Origin: Massilia sp. BSC265
GTDB taxonomy: Bacteria; Pseudomonadota; Gammaproteobacteria; Burkholderiales; Burkholderiaceae_D
Length of the DNA stretch: 64,000 nucleotides
Direction of reading: 5' to 3'
Assembly: GCF_000740675.1 (NCBI RefSeq)
Contig: NZ_JPXI01000034.1
Span: 62,001-126,000 of the forward strand
Positions 14,964 to 22,994 of this stretch are shown here, one piece after another; the first letter of the stretch is position 1, and each line of letters opens with the position of its first letter. The notes beneath the pieces were generated by a model. It worked only from the letters and a program-made list of their open reading frames with translations, was not told the origin of the DNA and made no database searches. The position numbers and the translations under genes are program-made.

Positions 14964-15770
14964 TTATACCTTGTCCAGTCGGGCTGCATAGCGCTTGCGC
15001 TCGTCTTCCAGCCAGCCGAGCGAGGCGACTGTGTCGCCCTGCGGCAGGTATTCGCAGCCGATCCAGCCTTCGTAGCCGAGCTCGTCCAGCAGGCGGAACA
15101 GGAAGGGGAAATTGATCTCCCCGGTGCCGGGCTGGTGGCGGCCCGGCACGTCGGCCAGCTGGACGTGGCGGATCAGCGGCAGGTAGCGGCGGATCGTCTC
15201 GGCCAACTCGCCCTCCATCCGCTGCATGTGGTAGATGTCGTACTGCAGGGCCAGGTTGGGGGCGCCGACTTCCTCGATGATGGCGACGGCCTGGCGGGTC
15301 CCGGTGAGGAAGTAGCCGGGCATGTCGCGGTCGTTGATCGGCTCGATCAGCAGCGTGATGCCGTGTTCCCGGCAGCGCGCGGCGGCATGGCGCAGGTTGG
15401 CGACATAGGCCGCGCGGGCACGTTCCTGCGTGACGTTCGGCGGTAGCCTGCCGGCCAGGCAGTGCAGGCGGCGCACCCCCAGTTCGAGCGCATAATCGAG
15501 GGCCAGGCCGACGCCGTCCTGGAATTCGGCGCTGCGGCGCGGATCGCAGGCCAAGCCGCGTTCGCCCGCGGTCCAGTCGCCGGCGGGGAGGTTGTGCAGC
15601 ACCAGTTCGAGTCCGTAGCGCCGCAGGCGCGCAGCGATCTGCTCCGTATCGAACGCATACGGGAACAGGAACTCGACCGCTTCGAAGCCGGCCGCGCGAG
15701 CGGCCGCGAAGCGGTCGAGGAAGGGGAGTTCGTTGAACAGCAGGCTCAGGTTGGCGGCGAATTTCGGCAT
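14964..15770 (-). CDS. hyi: Hydroxypyruvate isomerase-like TIM-barrel sugar isomerase
   Basis: The protein has 268 residues with a xylose-isomerase-like AP-endonuclease-2 fold. Landmarks: MPKFAANLSLLFNELPFLDR, LLIEPINDRDMPGYFL (metal ligand Glu), LQYDIYHMQRMEG (Asp/His), HVQLADVPGRHQPGTGEI and GCEYLPQGDT (Glu). These are conserved in hydroxypyruvate isomerase (hydroxypyruvate to tartronate semialdehyde) and the related 2-oxo-tetronate isomerase OtnI. No gcl or glxR gene adjoins, so the exact substrate is open. The VOC gene follows on the same strand. Confidence 0.82.
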   Translation of the reverse strand: MPKFAANLSLLFNELPFLDRFAAARAAGFEAVEFLFPYAFDTEQIAARLRRYGLELVLHNLPAGDWTAGERGLACDPRRSAEFQDGVGLALDYALELGVRRLHCLAGRLPPNVTQERARAAYVANLRHAAARCREHGITLLIEPINDRDMPGYFLTGTRQAVAIIEEVGAPNLALQYDIYHMQRMEGELAETIRRYLPLIRHVQLADVPGRHQPGTGEINFPFLFRLLDELGYEGWIGCEYLPQGDTVASLGWLEDERKRYAARLDKV

Positions 15771-15846
15771 GCGCGGGCAGGGATGTGTGCGATCCCGCTA
15801 TCGTAGCCGATTCCCTGGCCGCGTCACCGGCCGATCCCGCGCTTCC

Positions 15847-17127
15847 TCAGCCCTGGTGCTGTGCCGGCAGCGCCGGGTCGGTCAGCGTGGCCATCGGCGT
15901 GAACAGCCAGGCCAGCACGGCGCTCAGCGCCAGGAACAAGCCGACGGCGGCGAACAGTGATGCCAGGCTGAGCAGGGTGGCGAGCCAGCCGGCCACGGCG
16001 GCGGCGAGCGGCGCCAGTCCCATGAACACGAACATGAAGATGCCCATCATCCGGCCCAGCATGGCTTGCGGTACGCACTGCTGGATCCAGGTGAACACGG
16101 CAACCTGGACGAAGCCGCCCAGCACCCCGATCGCCACCAGCAACAGCACGCCCTGCCAGGCCTGGGTCACCAGCCCCATCGGCAGCAGCAGCACGCCGAC
16201 CAGTGCATCCACGAGCAGCAGGGTGACGCCGAGGTTGACGACGCGGCGCCGGCCCAGCGCTCCGAACAGGGCCATGCCGGCCAGCGAACCGGTACCGTGG
16301 GCGCCCATCAGGAGGGCCAGGCCCGAGGCGCCGTGCAGGCGCTCGCTGGCCAGCAGCGGCAGGGCGACCTGCATCACGCCGCCGACCACGCAGGCGCACA
16401 GGCCCCAGTACAGGAAGGCGGTGCGCAGGAGCGGGTTGCGCCACAGGGCTTGCAGGCCGGCGCCAACGGCGCGCAGCACGGACCCGGCGGCGGCCTTGTC
16501 CGCTTCGGCGGCGACGCGCGGCCGCACCTTCGACAGCGTCCAGGCGGACAGCACGAAGCTGAGGCAGTCGACGGCGAACGCGATCCCGAGGCCGCCGGCA
16601 TCCTGCATGCCCCGGCTTCCGTCGCCGGCCAGCACGAACAGCAGTCCCGCCAGCAGCGGCCCGGCCAGCAAGCTGAGCTGGCGTACCGCCATCATTGCCG
16701 CGTTTGCCGCTGCCAGGTGCCGGGGCGCCACGGCATGGGGCAGCATCGAGGTCCCGGCCGGGATGCTGAAGGCGGAGGCCACGCTCAGGCCGACCGCCAG
16801 CAGCGCGACCGGCAGCAGCGTCGCCTTCCCCAGCAGCACCAGCGCGGCCAGGATGGCCAGCAGCACCGCATTCACGTGCTTGGTCAGCATCAGCACCCGC
16901 TTGGGCGAATAGCGGTCCACCACGGCGCCGCCGAACAGGATCAGGATGGCGCGCGGGACGCCCATCAGGGCCACCATCATGCCGAGGGCCAGCGGGTCCC
17001 CGGTGAGCTGCAGGACCAGCCAGGGCAGGGCGATCATGCTGAACTGGTCGCCGAGGGCGGAGATCACGGCGCCGCTCATCAGCCAGGTAAAGTTGCGGTC
17101 GCGCCGTAGCGCAGCGTGCTCGTTCAT
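15847..17127 (-). CDS. MFS efflux-type transporter
   Basis: The protein has 426 residues with about twelve hydrophobic helices. It starts NFTWLMSGAVISALGDQFSMIALPWLVLQLTGDPLALGMM, typical of the EntS/MFS_3 exporter group, and has the cytoplasmic loop FGGAVVDRYSPKRVLMLT. The start at 17127 gives MNEHAALRRDRNF; an in-frame start 14 codons earlier has no ribosome site. It lies 146 bp downstream of a MarR-family gene on the same strand, a classical regulator-pump arrangement, so it is probably induced by the regulator's ligand. The substrate is unknown. Confidence 0.85.
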   Translation of the reverse strand: MNEHAALRRDRNFTWLMSGAVISALGDQFSMIALPWLVLQLTGDPLALGMMVALMGVPRAILILFGGAVVDRYSPKRVLMLTKHVNAVLLAILAALVLLGKATLLPVALLAVGLSVASAFSIPAGTSMLPHAVAPRHLAAANAAMMAVRQLSLLAGPLLAGLLFVLAGDGSRGMQDAGGLGIAFAVDCLSFVLSAWTLSKVRPRVAAEADKAAAGSVLRAVGAGLQALWRNPLLRTAFLYWGLCACVVGGVMQVALPLLASERLHGASGLALLMGAHGTGSLAGMALFGALGRRRVVNLGVTLLLVDALVGVLLLPMGLVTQAWQGVLLLVAIGVLGGFVQVAVFTWIQQCVPQAMLGRMMGIFMFVFMGLAPLAAAVAGWLATLLSLASLFAAVGLFLALSAVLAWLFTPMATLTDPALPAQHQG

Positions 17128-17273
17128 GTCGATATCCAATACAGAAACAGTGCAGAAACCAGGACGCATGGGCGAACGCGCCCGCTGCCGGCCTCGCGTC
17201 GGCAGTGGCGGGGCAGTTGCCCCGGGAACCAGGAAAACAGAAACCGGAGGCTGGCTAGCCGCTCATTGGCGGC

Positions 17274-17741
17274 TTATTGGTTGCCGCCGAGCTGTGCCAG
17301 CAGCGTCGAGGTCGACTCGATCTGCTCACGCGAAGGCGCACCGAGCAGCATGCGGCTGACGTTGTGCACGACCACGCCGGCATTGACCACCAACTCGCTG
17401 CCGGCGGGGGTAATGATGGCGTAGCCGACGCGGGCGTCGCGCGGATCGCTCTGGCGGCCGACCAAGCCGATCTTCTCCAGCGGCAGCAGCGAGCGGGTCA
17501 CGCCGGACGCCGTCAGGCCGAGCTTTTCCGCCAGGTCGACACGGCGCAGGCGTCCGCCCGGCGCGCGCTGCAGGCTCAGCAATAACTGGTAGTCGGCAAA
17601 GCTGATGCCGTGCAGGCTGCCCAGCGAACTGTCGAGACGCCGCGACAGCGCCGCCCAGGCACGCGCCATGCGCAGGCAGAACTCGCTGGTGGGGCTGTCG
17701 AGGGGAGCGCCGGTATCGGGGGCTTGGTTCGTATCAGTCAT
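17274..17741 (-). CDS. MarR-family transcriptional regulator
   Basis: The protein has 155 residues. It has dimerisation helices at both ends and a winged helix: GRLRRVDLAEKLGLTASGVTRSLLPLEKIGLVGRQSDPRDARVGYAIITPAG. The segment SDPRDARV is the MarR wing signature. It is the first gene of a likely unit with the MFS transporter. Two near-identical inverted repeats (17768-17779 and 17812-17823) lie just upstream of its start, the expected place for autoregulatory operators. The inducing ligand cannot be predicted. Confidence 0.9.
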   Translation of the reverse strand: MTDTNQAPDTGAPLDSPTSEFCLRMARAWAALSRRLDSSLGSLHGISFADYQLLLSLQRAPGGRLRRVDLAEKLGLTASGVTRSLLPLEKIGLVGRQSDPRDARVGYAIITPAGSELVVNAGVVVHNVSRMLLGAPSREQIESTSTLLAQLGGNQ

Positions 17742-17767
17742 GGCAGGGTCCGCTTATTGAGAAGAAG

Positions 17768-17823
17768 TTGAGTGCTCAAATATATAGTGGGCGGCGACTC
17801 TTGGCAAGTACTTGAGTGATCAA
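17768..17823 (-). promoter_or_regulatory. Paired MarR-type operators
   Basis: TTGAGTGCTCAA (17768-17779) and TTGAGTGATCAA (17812-17823) share 11 of 12 bases, both followed by ATAT, and are centred 44 bp apart (about four helical turns). They begin 27 bp upstream of the marR-like ATG. Placement and symmetry indicate autoregulation by the adjacent repressor. Confidence 0.65.
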
Positions 17824-17837
17824 ATATTGCATTGAGT

Positions 17838-17874
17838 TAAAAAAAGGGTCAGAGCCGCACTTGACCCTGACCCT
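17838..17874 (-). terminator. Terminator of rhlE with REP-like palindrome
   Basis: On the minus strand: AGGGTCAG (17874-17867), 14-nt loop, CTGACCCT (17852-17845), then a run of T (17844-17838). It lies 35 bp after the rhlE stop and is a good intrinsic terminator. The GGGTCAG...CTGACCC core with internal TGACCC repeat also resembles RAYT-associated REP palindromes common in this family. Confidence 0.7.
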
Positions 17875-17908
17875 ATGGGGGAGGCAGCCAGCTGGAGCTG
17901 CCCGATTG

Positions 17909-19315
17909 TCAGCGGTCGCGGCGCGGTGCGGAACCGGTGCGCGGGCCGCGGCTGGCGTTGCTGCCGTTGCGGTTGCCGCCGTTGGCGCCGGCAGGACGGC
18001 TGCCGCCGGCGTTGGCCGGACGGCCGCCGTTGCCACCGCCATTGCCGCCGGCACCGGCAGCACGGGACTGGCCTTGGCCGCCGCGGCCGCCTGGACGGCC
18101 GCCACGGTTGGCGTGGCCCGGCGCGCCGCTGCGCAGCTGGATCGGCTGTGCCTTGGCGGTCGGGTCCGGCTCGAAGCCCGGGATCACGTGACGCGGCAGG
18201 GTCTGCTTGATCAGCTTCTCGATGTCCTTCAGCATCTGGTGTTCGTCCACGCACACCAGCGACACCGCTTCACCGGTCGCACCGGCACGGCCGGTACGGC
18301 CGATCCGGTGCACATAGTCTTCCGGCACGTTCGGCAGGTCGTAGTTGACCACGTGCGGCAGCTGGTCGATGTCGATGCCGCGCGCCGCGATGTCGGTTGC
18401 CACCAGCACCTGCAGGCTGCCGTCCTTGAACTCGGCCAGCGCCTTGGTGCGCGCCGACTGGCTCTTGTTGCCGTGGATCGCCATCGCGCCGATGCCGTCG
18501 CGGCCCAGCTGTTCCACCAGCTTGTTGGCGCCGTGCTTGGTGCGGGTGAACACCAGCACCTGGTGCCAGTTGTTTTCCTTGATCAGGTGCGACAGCATCG
18601 GGTGCTTCTTGTCGCGGTCGACCGGATGGATCTTCTGCGCGATCACTTCCACGGTCGAGTTACGGCGCGCGACTTCGATCGCGTGCGGATTGTTCAGCAG
18701 CTTGTCGGCCAGGGCCTTGATGTCGTCCGAGAAGGTGGCCGAGAACAGCAGGTTCTGGCGCTTCGGAGGCAGCAGGGCCAGCACTTTCTTGATGTCGTGG
18801 ATGAAGCCCATGTCGAGCATGCGGTCGGCTTCGTCCAGGATCAGGATCTCGATCCTGGACAGGTCGACGGTGCCCTGGCCGGCGTGGTCGAGCAGGCGGC
18901 CCGGGGTGGCGACCAGCACGTCGACACCGTGCTTGAGCAGCTTGATCTGCGGGTTGATGCCGACGCCGCCGAAGATCACGGCCGAATTCAGGTTGGTGTA
19001 CTTGCCGTACACGCGCACGCTTTCCTCGACCTGGGCCGCGAGCTCGCGGGTCGGGGTCAGCACCAGGGCGCGGATGGCGCGCGGGGCGGTCTTGTTCTTG
19101 AGGGCCTGGCCGGCCTTGTCGCTTGATAGCAGTTGCAGGATCGGCAGGGTGAAGCCGGCGGTCTTGCCGGTGCCGGTCTGGGCGCCGGCCAGCAGGTCGC
19201 CGCCGTTCAGGACGGCGGGAATGGCCTGGGCCTGGATCGGGGTCGGCGAGGTGTAGCCTTGTTCAGTTACCGCGCGAACGATCGCGTCGGACAAACCGAG
19301 AGTTGAAAATGACAT
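17909..19315 (-). CDS. rhlE: DEAD-box RNA helicase RhlE
   Basis: The protein has 468 residues. All helicase motifs are visible: Q motif ([14 protein letters not shown]), Walker [28 protein letters not shown] in [13 protein letters not shown] in FSATFS, and [10 protein letters not shown]. The C-terminal ~100 residues are Gly/Arg/Asn-rich with RG repeats, an RNA-binding tail typical of RhlE. It remodels rRNA and mRNA structure and is often cold-induced. The start at 19315 yields [16 protein letters not shown], matching family N-termini. A promoter with TATAAT and a strong leader hairpin lie upstream; a terminator follows. Confidence 0.93.
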   Translation of the reverse strand: MSFSTLGLSDAIVRAVTEQGYTSPTPIQAQAIPAVLNGGDLLAGAQTGTGKTAGFTLPILQLLSSDKAGQALKNKTAPRAIRALVLTPTRELAAQVEESVRVYGKYTNLNSAVIFGGVGINPQIKLLKHGVDVLVATPGRLLDHAGQGTVDLSRIEILILDEADRMLDMGFIHDIKKVLALLPPKRQNLLFSATFSDDIKALADKLLNNPHAIEVARRNSTVEVIAQKIHPVDRDKKHPMLSHLIKENNWHQVLVFTRTKHGANKLVEQLGRDGIGAMAIHGNKSQSARTKALAEFKDGSLQVLVATDIAARGIDIDQLPHVVNYDLPNVPEDYVHRIGRTGRAGATGEAVSLVCVDEHQMLKDIEKLIKQTLPRHVIPGFEPDPTAKAQPIQLRSGAPGHANRGGRPGGRGGQGQSRAAGAGGNGGGNGGRPANAGGSRPAGANGGNRNGSNASRGPRTGSAPRRDR

Positions 19316-19417
19316 AGATTCTTTATAAAAAGGGGCCTGCGCAACATAGCGCCGGTCCAGGCAAATCGGATTAGTCATTGCAGGCGGGACGCAGTACAAA
19401 CCGCGGGAACGCCGGAC

Positions 19418-19482
19418 GCTGCCGCGCGTGGTTGACGCGCGCTGGCAGCCGGGATTATAGAGGACTTGTTTCTCTATGGAAA
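19418..19482 (-). promoter_or_regulatory. rhlE promoter and 5'-end leader hairpin
   Basis: Minus strand: TTTCCA (19482-19477), 17-bp spacer, TATAAT (19459-19454). Predicted start ~19447, giving a ~130-nt leader. Immediately at its 5' end GGCAGC/GCTGCC and ACGCGC/GCGCGT (19449-19418) form a long GC-rich stem with a 3-nt bulge and 5-nt loop. A 5'-terminal stem of this kind can protect mRNA, as in ompA leaders. Confidence 0.55.
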
Positions 19483-19576
19483 GTTTCTGACCGGGACTTT
19501 CCGTCCGGTGAAGCGGGTGCACTGTAGGCACCCGGAACCACGACGCGTATTCTACGCGAAATCGCTGAAGCCGGCC

Positions 19577-20365
19577 TTAGGCGAACGCCGCCAGCAGCGG
19601 CACCATGGCGCCGAACACCTTCGGGCCGGCGGCGATGATGTCGCCCTTGTGCAGGTAGTCCGATTCGCCGTTGAATTCGCCGACGATGCCGCCTGCTTCG
19701 GTGACGAGCAGGGCGCCCGCCGCGATGTCCCACACCTTCAGGCCCTTCTCGAAGTAGCCGTCGATGCGGCCGGCGGCCACGTTGGCCAGTTCCAGCGCGG
19801 CCGAGCCGCCGCTGCGCACGCCATGGCAGCGCGAGGCGACGGTTTCGTACATGCGCAGGTATTCGGCCAGCGCGCGCGGATCCGGGCCGTGGCCCGAGGA
19901 CAGCAGGGCCTTGCCGATGCGGTCCTTGCTGCTCACGCGGATGCGCTTGTCGTTGAGGTAGGCGCCGGCGCCCTTGGTGGCGGTGAACAGGTCGTTGCGC
20001 ACCGGGTCATAGACCAGGGCCTGGGTGATCACGCCGCGCTGTTGCAGGGCGATCGAGATGCAGTAGTTGGGGTAGCCGTGGAGGAAGTTGGTGGTGCCGT
20101 CGATCGGGTCGATGATCCACACGTATTCGCTCTCGTCATTCAGGTTCTTCGACGAACCGCTTTCCTCCGCCAGGATGGCGTGGTCGGGGTAGGCCTTCAG
20201 CAGCGTTTCCACGATTGCCTGTTCCGACGCCTGGTCGATGTCGGTGACGAAATCGTTGTGATTTTTTTCAGAAATGGTGATGCGATCGAGATCGAAGGAC
20301 GCGCGGTTGATGACGGTGGCGGCGCGGCGGGCGGCCTTGACGGCCGTATTGAGCATTGGGTGCAT
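19577..20365 (-). CDS. suhB: Inositol monophosphatase family protein SuhB
   Basis: The protein has 262 residues. Signatures: [35 protein letters not shown] (metal-binding Asp cluster) and [15 protein letters not shown]. It hydrolyses inositol-1-phosphate with Mg2+; in E. coli SuhB also joins the rRNA antitermination complex. The start at 20365 ([19 protein letters not shown]) matches the family. It is divergent from trmJ, a conserved betaproteobacterial pairing, with 167 bp shared upstream region. Confidence 0.93.
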   Translation of the reverse strand: MHPMLNTAVKAARRAATVINRASFDLDRITISEKNHNDFVTDIDQASEQAIVETLLKAYPDHAILAEESGSSKNLNDESEYVWIIDPIDGTTNFLHGYPNYCISIALQQRGVITQALVYDPVRNDLFTATKGAGAYLNDKRIRVSSKDRIGKALLSSGHGPDPRALAEYLRMYETVASRCHGVRSGGSAALELANVAAGRIDGYFEKGLKVWDIAAGALLVTEAGGIVGEFNGESDYLHKGDIIAAGPKVFGAMVPLLAAFA

Positions 20366-20532
20366 GGGCTTTCCGTGGAAAATACGCGAACGCCCACCAC
20401 GCTGTCGAGCGCCGTGAACGGTCAGCTGAATAGAGAATGACAAAGAGCAAAGCGGTGCCGAACCCGTTACAATCCCCGACTTTCCAGTCCCGGATTACAA
20501 CAGCCCCGCACCGCGCGTTGGCGCTATTTTAA

Positions 20533-21294
20533 ATGAACCCGACAGAAATCAACACATCTCTCTTCAAACGGCTGCGATTCGTACTGGTCGAGACCAGCCG
20601 CGCGGGCAATGTCGGGTCGGTAGCGCGGGCCATGAAGACGATGGGATTCAGCGAACTGGTCCTGGTGTCGCCGCGCTGCGAAGACCCGTTGAACGACGCC
20701 GAAGCGGTGGCGTTTGCGAGCGGCGCCGGCGACGTGCTGGCGAACGCGCGCATCGTCGGCAGCATCGGGGAAGCGCTCGAGGGCTGCAATTTTGCCGCTG
20801 CGGTGTCGGCGCGCCTGCGCGAATTCTCGCCGCCGGTGTGGACGCCGCGCGCCTTCGCGACCCATGCGGCCGGGCTGGGTGAATTGCGGCCGGCGCTCGT
20901 CCTCGGCAACGAGCGGGTCGGCCTGCCGAACGAGATCGTCGAGGGCTGCAACGTCCTGATCAACATTCCGTCGAATCCGGACTACTCTTCGCTCAACCTG
21001 TCGCAGGCGGCCCAGGTGCTGGCCTACGAATGCCGCCTCGCCGCGACGGATGGCACGGTCGAAGAGCGCGGCGTCGGCTTCCACGGCGACGCCGCCAGCC
21101 TGGCCCAGATCGACGGCATGTATGCCCATTTGGAAGAAGCGCTGGTGGCGATCGGCTTCCTCAACGCGAATAACCCGAAGAAGCTGATGCCGCGCCTGAA
21201 GCGCCTGTTCTCGCGAACAGGGCTCGAGACCGAAGAGGTCAACATCCTGCGCGGCATCGCACGCGCAATCATCGACCAGACGCCCAAGAAATAG
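20533..21294 (+). CDS. trmJ: tRNA (cytidine/uridine-32-2'-O)-methyltransferase TrmJ
   Basis: The protein has 253 residues. It is a SPOUT methyltransferase: RFVLVETSRAGNVGSVARAMKTMGFSELVLVSP at the N-terminus, LVLGNERVGLPNEIVEGCNVLINIPSNPDYSSLNLSQAAQVLAYE forming the knot and SAM site, and a C-terminal extension of TrmJ type. It methylates the 2'-OH of nucleotide 32 in several tRNAs. Divergent from suhB and convergent with an unknown minus-strand gene across a hairpin at 21325-21349. Confidence 0.93.
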   Translation: MNPTEINTSLFKRLRFVLVETSRAGNVGSVARAMKTMGFSELVLVSPRCEDPLNDAEAVAFASGAGDVLANARIVGSIGEALEGCNFAAAVSARLREFSPPVWTPRAFATHAAGLGELRPALVLGNERVGLPNEIVEGCNVLINIPSNPDYSSLNLSQAAQVLAYECRLAATDGTVEERGVGFHGDAASLAQIDGMYAHLEEALVAIGFLNANNPKKLMPRLKRLFSRTGLETEEVNILRGIARAIIDQTPKK

Positions 21295-21324
21295 GCGTGC
21301 ATAGACTATTTGCCTGTGGAGCCC

Positions 21325-21349
21325 GGGATGCAACTATCCTTTGCATCCC
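21325..21349. terminator. Bidirectional hairpin between trmJ and the 21374 gene
   Basis: GGGATGCAA (21325-21333) and TTGCATCCC (21341-21349) with a 7-nt loop, extended by flanking CCGG-type pairs. It lies between two convergent stop codons. No long T tract. Confidence 0.55.
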
Positions 21350-21373
21350 CGGCCCGCGCGGCAAATGCGCTAA

Positions 21374-21994
21374 TCAAGGCGTCGGCAGGCCGTACTCGAG
21401 GCGCATCGCGTCGACGTAGCGGTGGCGCGAGCTGCGCGCGCGCTCGTGCGGCGCAAACGGCGTGCTGGCGCGGTCGAGCAGGTCGACCGCCTGGCGCAGC
21501 CGCTCGCGGTCGGGTGCGGCGCCTTCACCGGCCGTCAGTTCCTTGATCACGCAGATCGCCAGCTCCTTGGCGGCAATGTCCTCGGGCAGCCCGGAGCGGG
21601 TGCACAGGCCGTAGGTCCCGGCGAGGAAATGGCCCCATTCATCCTTCAGGTGGGCGGCCAGCCCGGCGCCCAGCTTCGGATCGTTCGTTGCCAAGGGGAG
21701 CGCGTCCAGGGCAGCGCGGTAGCGGCGCGCGAATACCGCGAACGGGTCTGCCGTCCCCGCTTCCAGCATGCCGATCCAGGACGGATAGCCGCTGGCATAG
21801 TACTCGGCGGTGTGCTCTTCGTCGTGCTCGCCGAAGAAGGAGGCGCAGCGCAGGCCGACCTGGATGCGATAGGAAGGCCGGGGCATCGCGCCGCTGTCGA
21901 TCAGGGCGTCGAGCCGCGCGGACGCGATGCCGCTGGCCGCCAGCAACTGCTCGCGGGTGAGGAAATGGTGCTTGAGGTAGTCGATGAGTTCCAT
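21374..21994 (-). CDS. Unknown protein, possibly DUF6058 family
   Basis: The protein has 206 residues. It opens with a small HTH-like segment: MELIDYLKHHFLTREQLLAASGIASARLDALIDSGAMPRPSYRI, followed by a helical region with HDEEHTAEYYASGYPSWIGML and LKDEWGHFLAGTYGLCTRSGLPEDIAAKE. The YL..HFLT...LL..SGI pattern and SYRI/YASGYPSW segments resemble DUF6058 proteins, recalled from memory and not tested. It is single, convergent with trmJ. Function unknown. Confidence 0.55.
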   Translation of the reverse strand: MELIDYLKHHFLTREQLLAASGIASARLDALIDSGAMPRPSYRIQVGLRCASFFGEHDEEHTAEYYASGYPSWIGMLEAGTADPFAVFARRYRAALDALPLATNDPKLGAGLAAHLKDEWGHFLAGTYGLCTRSGLPEDIAAKELAICVIKELTAGEGAAPDRERLRQAVDLLDRASTPFAPHERARSSRHRYVDAMRLEYGLPTP

Positions 21995-22072
21995 GGGCCG
22001 GCATTCTACAACGCCGCTTGAGGGTGCGGAGCGCCTCGGCTAGGATCAGGTCTTTCATCGATGGAGGGCGGC

Positions 22073-22378
22073 ATGGCAAGGCAGGGAGCAGGGCAGGCCA
22101 CGAGGCGGGATCCAATACGCCTGCGCGACATGAAAGGCCTTGGCCCCCGCTCCGAGGAATGGCTGGCGCTGGTCGGCATCCATACGCCGGACGCGCTGCG
22201 CGCTGCCGATCCCTTCGCGCTCTACGCCCGCCTGCGCACCGAAGTGCCCGGTTTCAACCTGAACGGCCTGTACGCGCTGATCAGCGCGATCGAAGGCCGC
22301 AGCTGGATCGAGGTCAAGCGCGCGCGCCGTACCGAGATCCTGCTGCGCCTCGAGCAGATGGGGCTGGCTCCGCGCTGA
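22073..22378 (+). CDS. TfoX C-terminal-domain protein
   Basis: The protein has 101 residues. The core IRLRDMKGLGPRSEEWLALVGIHTPDALRAADPFALYARLRTEVPG...LNGLYALISAIEGRSWIEV matches the helix-hairpin-helix-like C-terminal domain of TfoX/Sxy competence regulators. The N-terminal TfoX domain is absent; stand-alone versions are common in proteobacteria. The start at 22073 is chosen because GGAGG (22063-22067) precedes it; an in-frame ATG at 22061 overlaps that site. A role in competence is not implied by this domain alone. Confidence 0.75.
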   Translation: MARQGAGQATRRDPIRLRDMKGLGPRSEEWLALVGIHTPDALRAADPFALYARLRTEVPGFNLNGLYALISAIEGRSWIEVKRARRTEILLRLEQMGLAPR

Positions 22379-22475
22379 GCCGACCTAGACTTTCCCCTCT
22401 AGTTTCCCGGTCCCGAAGGGCTTTCCCTTTGGCGTACACTAGCCAAAAGACAAGAGGCATTCTTGGGATAGGAAC

Positions 22476-22994
22476 ATGGGCACACCAAGACGGACTTTCC
22501 TGAAAGCCGGCGGCCTGGCCGCACTCGCGCTGGCAGGCGGCGGGGCATTCTACCGCGCCACGCAAGCCGAGGTGCCGCAGCGCTTCGCGCTCGACGGGGA
22601 GGCGCGCGCGGCCCTGCACGCGATCGCGCCGGCGATCCTGGCCGGCGCACTGCCGCAGGGCGCCAGCCGTGAAGCGGCACTGTCGAGCACCATCGACGGC
22701 ATCCACCAGGCCATCCTCGGCCTGCCGCCCGCTACCCAGAAGGAAGTGCAGGACCTGTTCGGCCTGCTCGCGCTGGCGCCGGCCCGCCGCCTGCTGACTG
22801 GCGTGTCAGGCGGCTGGGAACACGCGCGTATCGAAGACGTCAGTGCATTCCTGCAGGATTGGCGCCTGCACCGCATCAAGCTGCTGCGCAGCGCCTACCA
22901 CGCCTTGCACGACCTGGTGCTGGGCGCCTGGTACGCGCAGCCCGCCAGCTGGCCCGCCACGGGCTATCCCGGCCCGATCAAGGAGCTGGCATGA
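22476..22994 (+). CDS. Tat-exported small subunit (gluconate 2-dehydrogenase subunit 3-like) for the GMC oxidoreductase
   Basis: The protein has 172 residues. A twin-arginine signal RRTFLKAGGLAALALAGGG lies at residues 5-23. The mature part has the helical pattern of gluconate 2-dehydrogenase subunit 3-like proteins (LHAIAPAILAG, STIDGIHQAILGLPPATQKEVQDLFGLLAL, LRSAYHALHDLVLGAWYAQPASWPATGYPGP). The ATG of the GMC gene overlaps its stop (ATGA at 22991-22994), so translation is coupled. The role is likely to chaperone and export the signal-less flavoprotein partner through Tat. Confidence 0.78.
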   Translation: MGTPRRTFLKAGGLAALALAGGGAFYRATQAEVPQRFALDGEARAALHAIAPAILAGALPQGASREAALSSTIDGIHQAILGLPPATQKEVQDLFGLLALAPARRLLTGVSGGWEHARIEDVSAFLQDWRLHRIKLLRSAYHALHDLVLGAWYAQPASWPATGYPGPIKELA

